64,000 bases of DNA from NCBI RefSeq assembly GCF_008831285.2, contig NC_045145.1, positions 10,414,802 to 10,478,801 on the forward strand, read 5' to 3'. Shown here piece by piece: positions 59,707 to 64,000 of the stretch (the stretch's first letter is position 1; every line of letters starts with the position of its first letter). The stretch comes from Nymphaea colorata. Lineage: Eukaryota; Streptophyta; Magnoliopsida; Nymphaeales; Nymphaeaceae. A program made the position numbers and the translations under genes. Below the pieces are notes generated by a model. That model was not told the origin of the DNA. It did not search any database and saw nothing but the letters and a program-made list of their open reading frames with translations.

Positions 59707-60022
59707 TGTTAGAGATTGTGATAAGATCAAGAAAGCAAACCGTCATCTCGAGTTTTACAAATTTGGTTATAAGGTGATAAACATGGAAGGAGAAGATTAA
59801 GATGAGATGAAGAAGGAAAACGTTGTAGAATCCCAAAAATTCAGAATTGATACCTTTGCCGTTGCTGCTGATGAGAACTATCATCAATACAAATTGGACA
59901 GTGGCTGAATAAAAAAATTTCTTTCCATTTCCGTGGATGTAGGTTCTCTCTCAACTGAACCACGTAATTTCTGGTGCATCTTCTTTGGTTTTTTTTTTTT
60001 TTTTTTTCACTTTTCATTTTTA
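59707..60022 (+). repeat. 3' LTR of Ty1/copia element
   Basis: Matches the 5' LTR from TGTTAGAGATTG to CACTTTTCATTTTTA. The polypurine tract before it is weak (GAGGAGTGAAAACACA at about 59690-59705). A poly-T run at about 59989-60007 accounts for part of the length difference. Confidence 0.85.
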
Positions 60023-60164
60023 GATGTGCCAACTTAAGCCAAGAGCCAATGTCTCCGGCAAGCATGGGATCCCTGGTAAGCAAGACCAAAATCTCACCTC
60101 CCGAGCAAAAGTCGAAGATCTTTCTGTCTCCAAAGTTTAGAGCTGTATCATTGTTGGTTGAAAT
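60023..60164 (+). repeat. Right flank homologous to the left flank of the copia element
   Basis: Counterpart of 55237-55375. It abuts the 3' LTR directly, whereas about 50 unmatched bases separate the left copy from the 5' LTR. Confidence 0.7.
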
Positions 60165-60172
60165 ATATATAC

Positions 60173-60400
60173 CAGTGGCGAACCTGAAATTTTTAAGGTG
60201 TGGGGCATTCGAGTCATCAGCCCATGTTTGATGTAAGCACTCCATGTAATTTTTGAATCATTATAATGTTATACCAAAATTTTTTAGTTTGGTCCTATCG
60301 GTCGCTCCTCGTCGCTCCTCTTGGCCCGACCCTGGCCCAGCCAGTAAATCGTCTTGGCCCGACCCTAAAAAAAATCCTGGCTCCGCCCCTGCCGCCACTG
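60173..60400. mobile_element. hAT-type MITE, 228 bp
   Basis: The left end is CAGTGGCGAACC and the inverted right end is CAGTGGCGGCAGGGGCGGAG. Flanks ATATATAC (60165-60172) and GTATATAC (60401-60408) match at 7 of 8, a hAT-like 8-bp target duplication. The right half contains TTGGCCCGACCCTGGCCCAG and a second copy of CTTGGCCCGACCCT. Confidence 0.75.
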
Positions 60401-60645
60401 GTATATACACCACATGTCAGTTAATGAAAAAACAGTCCGTCCCGTTTATAATACAAGGGGCAAAAAGGCATTATGTTTATGAAAATTTAGCCAATTGATA
60501 TTCATTGATAAAATAACTAGGTTCCATTTTGGAACTCATTTCAGTTCTGGTGCCTTTAAATTTGAACTTCAGTTTGTACAAAACTCAGGCTGAGCATTTT
60601 AGTAAACATTGGTGTTGCATCTTAAGCTGATCTGACATAGGTTCT

Positions 60646-60815
60646 GGTTGCAGAAATTACATGGAAGCCCGAGTCGGGGGTTAACTTCAGAAATCTGACA
60701 AGAAGACGGATTTGGACCTCAACTTGGTCCGGTGCACGATATGGTTGCCGAAGATTACTTGGAAGCCCGATCAGAGACTGATTCAGAAATCTAAATGTTT
60801 GATCCTAAGTTGGTT
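60646..60815. repeat. Degenerate tandem duplication, unit about 95 bp
   Basis: GGTTGCAGAAATTACATGGA AGCCCGA...TTCAGAAATCTGAC...CTCAACTTGGTCC is followed by GGTTGCCGAAGATTACTTGG AAGCCCGA...TTCAGAAATCTAAA...CTAAGTTGGTTGG. Confidence 0.65.
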
Positions 60816-62290
60816 GGTCTTAAAGATTTTCTCAAAAAGGTTATCCAATTCTAAATTTCTCTAATTCCAAGTATGTTAGATCTGCTGAGATCGTTTGGAC
60901 CAGATTCGTTTTGGGTGAACCTACTCAGTTTCTCACCAGAAAGAACGTTTGCTTGCAGTGAGCCGGTGACGAGACAATTGTTAAGAGAGTGCGAAATTGA
61001 AAACCTTTAATCGAGTTGTAACTTCGTGATCTTACTTTTTGAGCCATGCAGCTATATTATAATACATACACACGTTAAGAATAAAAAAAATATTTACATA
61101 GAAAATTATTTTTTTTCTTTATATTTTGATCTGATTATAGAAGATGAATCAAATTTAAAGTATGTGCTTTGAACCGCATTTGTATTTTCCAAGAAGGGAA
61201 ACACTTTTTGTGTGACAAATCGAGCGGCGTTCAGACTAAATAATTTCTTTTATCAATGTGATCTGCATGATTAGTTTTATAATCATCAATACATTTACTT
61301 CTTAATGATACTTAAAATAAGCTTTTTGTATAGTGCCCGTATAGAAAATGACAACATTCTCCAACGAGACCTCAATCGTCTTTAACCTCACTATTTGGAT
61401 GCATGCAAAAAAGGCATTTTGGAGGCAAAATGCTGTTTTTCTTCCAAAACTCCTTTTTCAGCTTGTTTGGGTGGCATGACATCAGTGTTTTTAGGGTTTT
61501 CTGAAAACGCTGTTTTCACAAAGGACTGAAAGAACCACCCCCCTTAGGTTATTCGCCCAAAACCATTTTTTTTGCCTGCCCACCCAAACATACAAACAAT
61601 GTTTTACAAAACTCATTAAGAAAATCATTTTTACAAAGCCAGGTTTTCTAACCATTTTCTCATTAAGTACAGGGTTCCTTGTGGAGCTATCTCGGATGGC
61701 TGCCCATTGATTAAAACAATAATTACAGGGTTCCTGTCCCTGTGACCCCAACAGAAGCCTGCAAAGTAAACAAATAAACAAGGAAAACAATTGGCAAACA
61801 AAGACTTCAGCACATTCAAAAATTAAAGAAACCTCTAGGTGGCGAGATTACATAAAATTTGTTTCATTAAATAAAATATTTCTAGATTTTCTTTCAAAGT
61901 TCCCCGTCGAATGGCTGTAGTGGTCATGTTTGAAAACCTCCAAGTCTACATACGGATCGGTTTATTTGGACGTGAAAGTAAGATTTTGTTATTATAAAAA
62001 TGTCAAACAATTTAAGCAACTGAATCTCTCGAGTTACCGTGCACCAGTTTTATAAAAATTAGTTGCATATGTTAACATCTTGTATGTTAAAAAGGAAAAC
62101 TGTGAGAGTGTGTGTGAATATGATTATCTATTCCAACATAATATGATGATAAATGTTGTTTTTTTACATGTCTAATTTGCTACTAGACAACTGACTGTCT
62201 AAGGAGAGAGATAAAACAATTTATTATTGAAATTAGGACTTGTGAAGCTATTCAAAATTTTTCAGCGTACTATAGAGAGAAAGGAGAGAG
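60816..62290. other. Non-coding DNA with a possible MITE
   Basis: GTTTGGGTGGCATG at about 61466 and the inverted CCTGCCCACCCAAAC at about 61575-61589 could be the ends of a small palindromic MITE. Otherwise nothing was recognised. Confidence 0.35.
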
Positions 62291-62294
62291 CCTA

Positions 62295-62296
62295 TC

Positions 62297-62356
<60 letters not shown>

Positions 62357-62366
62357 GAGAGATAGA
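62295..62366. repeat. (TA)n(GA)n compound microsatellite
   Basis: TA run to about 62322, then GA run to about 62366 with two GATA interruptions. Confidence 0.95.
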
Positions 62367-64000
62367 GTGAGAAAGATAGTGCTATTATAATCAAAATAAA
62401 AAATGTTAAAGGCATTATTGAAAATAAAGTTAAATCCCTTCATTTCCTTTTCTTTATATTGGCTAAACAAACATGGTTTTCAATATTCCTTTCATTTCCT
62501 TTCCTTCCTATCCAAACAGTCCTTTATAATAGTTTCTTTCCTTTCATTTCCTTTCCATCGTCATCATTTTCCTTTTCTTTCCTTTCTCTTTCTTTTCATC
62601 CATTAAAATATTTTCATTTCCATCCATCCAAACATAGTTTAACTCAAACATTTCAGGTAAATTTTGTTCCAAAAAAAAAAAACCTTTTAGATATGTAACG
62701 TTCAAATGTCTTAAATCAAAATCCAGATCAAAGCATACGTCCATTCGAAGCAAAGAGAAAATTATGACATGGCCATCATATAATTCGTATGCACTAGTTA
62801 ATGAAGTCATAATCATATACATGTACATGTAAAAATAAGTCAGATCCAAATTTAAATTTATGCAGCCATGTTTTATATATATATATATATTTATTTATTT
62901 CTAATAAATCAATCATAGATTCACATGTATGCATGACAACTAATATGTAAACATGTACCTGTGAGACGAATTAGATCCAAATTAATTAGATATAGTTAGA
63001 ACACAAGTAAGATCTATATCCATATTTACTAATTTGTTTTAAGGATACATTATATTCTTAAAATCTTCTTTTATTTTGAATTCATAATCCACAAATGGAA
63101 CATGAAAAAATGAATTGAAATCCCTGCAATTTAACTGTGCAAAACAAACTATGTATGTTTGTGTCCAGTCCATTTGCACAATTAACATAATTAAACATGA
63201 GCATTTTCAAATCATCCAAACCCAAAATCAGTCGATAACTTCTAATATACATCTTTTTTCAAGCTTATCCATTATGAATAAATATCTAATTTAAAACGAC
63301 ATAGATTCAAATTTAGATTTTTGTGCATTCAAACTCAAACGTCTCTAAAGCAAGATGGATATATGTTGAACTTCATTCATAAGATCTCAAATGTTCTAGA
63401 AACAAATTGAATCTATTTCCAAATCTTTTCAACAAGTAAAATATATTTATTTTTTTAAAAAATCGAACATATGTTCATGTTCATTGACAATAACTAAAAT
63501 ATTTATTCCCACACAAATTAAATTCAAATCCAAATATAATTTTGCAACAACCAATTTATTTTTAAAGCAAGTTGTATCTAAATCCAAATATCTGATCCAA
63601 ATATACTTTTAAAGAATATATTTTCAAACAAAAAAACCTATATCCTAACTCTATTTTCAACAGCCCTATGTAGGAATTTAAAAGGAAGTGGTATTTTTTA
63701 TTTTATGGAAAACTAGTCCAGAAGCCTCTTTGGATCATCAAAACTTACAAATAAGGTGTAATGAATTTCCCTGAGTTTGAAACCCCTCTCAAAAATTTTA
63801 AGTATAGAAACTGAGGGCAACTTGTGTGTTATGGCTTTCTACATGCGACCAAAGAATGCCCCAACTACCTGACCCCACGTGCCAGTCTTTGAAGTATGGC
63901 ACAGCTGTCACGTGGTTGACGCATTCAATGATCAGAGGTGGAATGCCTTAACAAATAAGATGCTTCGAACGAAGTCCTTTCAATTTGCAAAACAAGAGGC
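62367..64000. other. Right edge: AT-rich non-coding DNA
   Basis: TTTCATTTCCTTTCC-type repeats lie at 62440-62620. Weak GATCCAAAT-type words occur at about 62845-63600. No gene was recognised up to the edge. Confidence 0.4.

Noticed and set aside
1-64000. CRISPR arrays, rRNA genes, tRNA genes and bacterial operon features
   Set aside because: None was seen. Tandem repeats here lack CRISPR-like regular spacers. By eye I found no complete tRNA cloverleaf, but a tRNAscan run would be needed to exclude one.

Overview
The window reads as nuclear DNA of a flowering plant. It has GT-AG introns of several kilobases, plant gene families (an organellar threonyl-tRNA synthetase, a RABA5-type Rab GTPase), abundant LTR and LINE relics, and many MITE/hAT/PIF-type DNA elements. 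Base composition is AT-rich, with isolated GC-rich islands. I cannot name the species. All calls were made by reading translations and repeats by eye; no search was run.

Only three host genes are well supported. (1) At the left edge on the + strand are the last three exons (1681-3955) of an organellar threonyl-tRNA synthetase; the first intron seen here begins with GC instead of GT. (2) In the middle (31375-40546, +) is a complete four-exon gene for a 169-residue protein, with two introns of about 3.7 kb that are filled with transposon insertions. Conserved His and Cys positions suggest a papain-like fold, which is an inference. (3) On the right (54518-53017, -) is a complete two-exon RABA5 small GTPase of 212 residues ending in Cys-Cys.

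The remainder is mainly mobile-element debris. It includes a 5'-truncated L1-type LINE (5.4-8.3 kb, -), a Ty3/gypsy integrase relic split by about 1 kb of other DNA (12.0-13.7 kb, +), a Ty3/gypsy gag relic (26.7-27.8 kb, -), the 3' end of a Ty1/copia element inside intron 1 of the 169-residue gene (34.3-35.0 kb, -), and an almost full-length but broken Ty1/copia element with two LTRs (55.4-60.0 kb, +). DNA elements include a PIF/Harbinger-type element that carries a pentatricopeptide-repeat (PPR) gene fragment (29.9-31.0 kb), a hAT-like element nested inside another hAT-like element (36.0-38.1 kb), a CACTA end (44.5 kb), a small hAT MITE (60.2 kb) and several fragments.

Tandem repeats are frequent: units of about 160 bp (10.7 kb), 186 bp (24.3 kb), 300 bp (50.1 kb) and 65 bp (42.0 kb), and a 1.4-kb block of TA/CA/GT/TATG microsatellites at 14.3-15.7 kb. 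The most unusual recurring signal is a set of blocks made of degenerate arrays of short self-complementary words (GGTACC, GAGCTC, CCTAGG, GGCCAGGC, CGATACGG, GGGCCGGG). At least two lie at the ends of hAT-like non-autonomous elements, and each family uses its own word.
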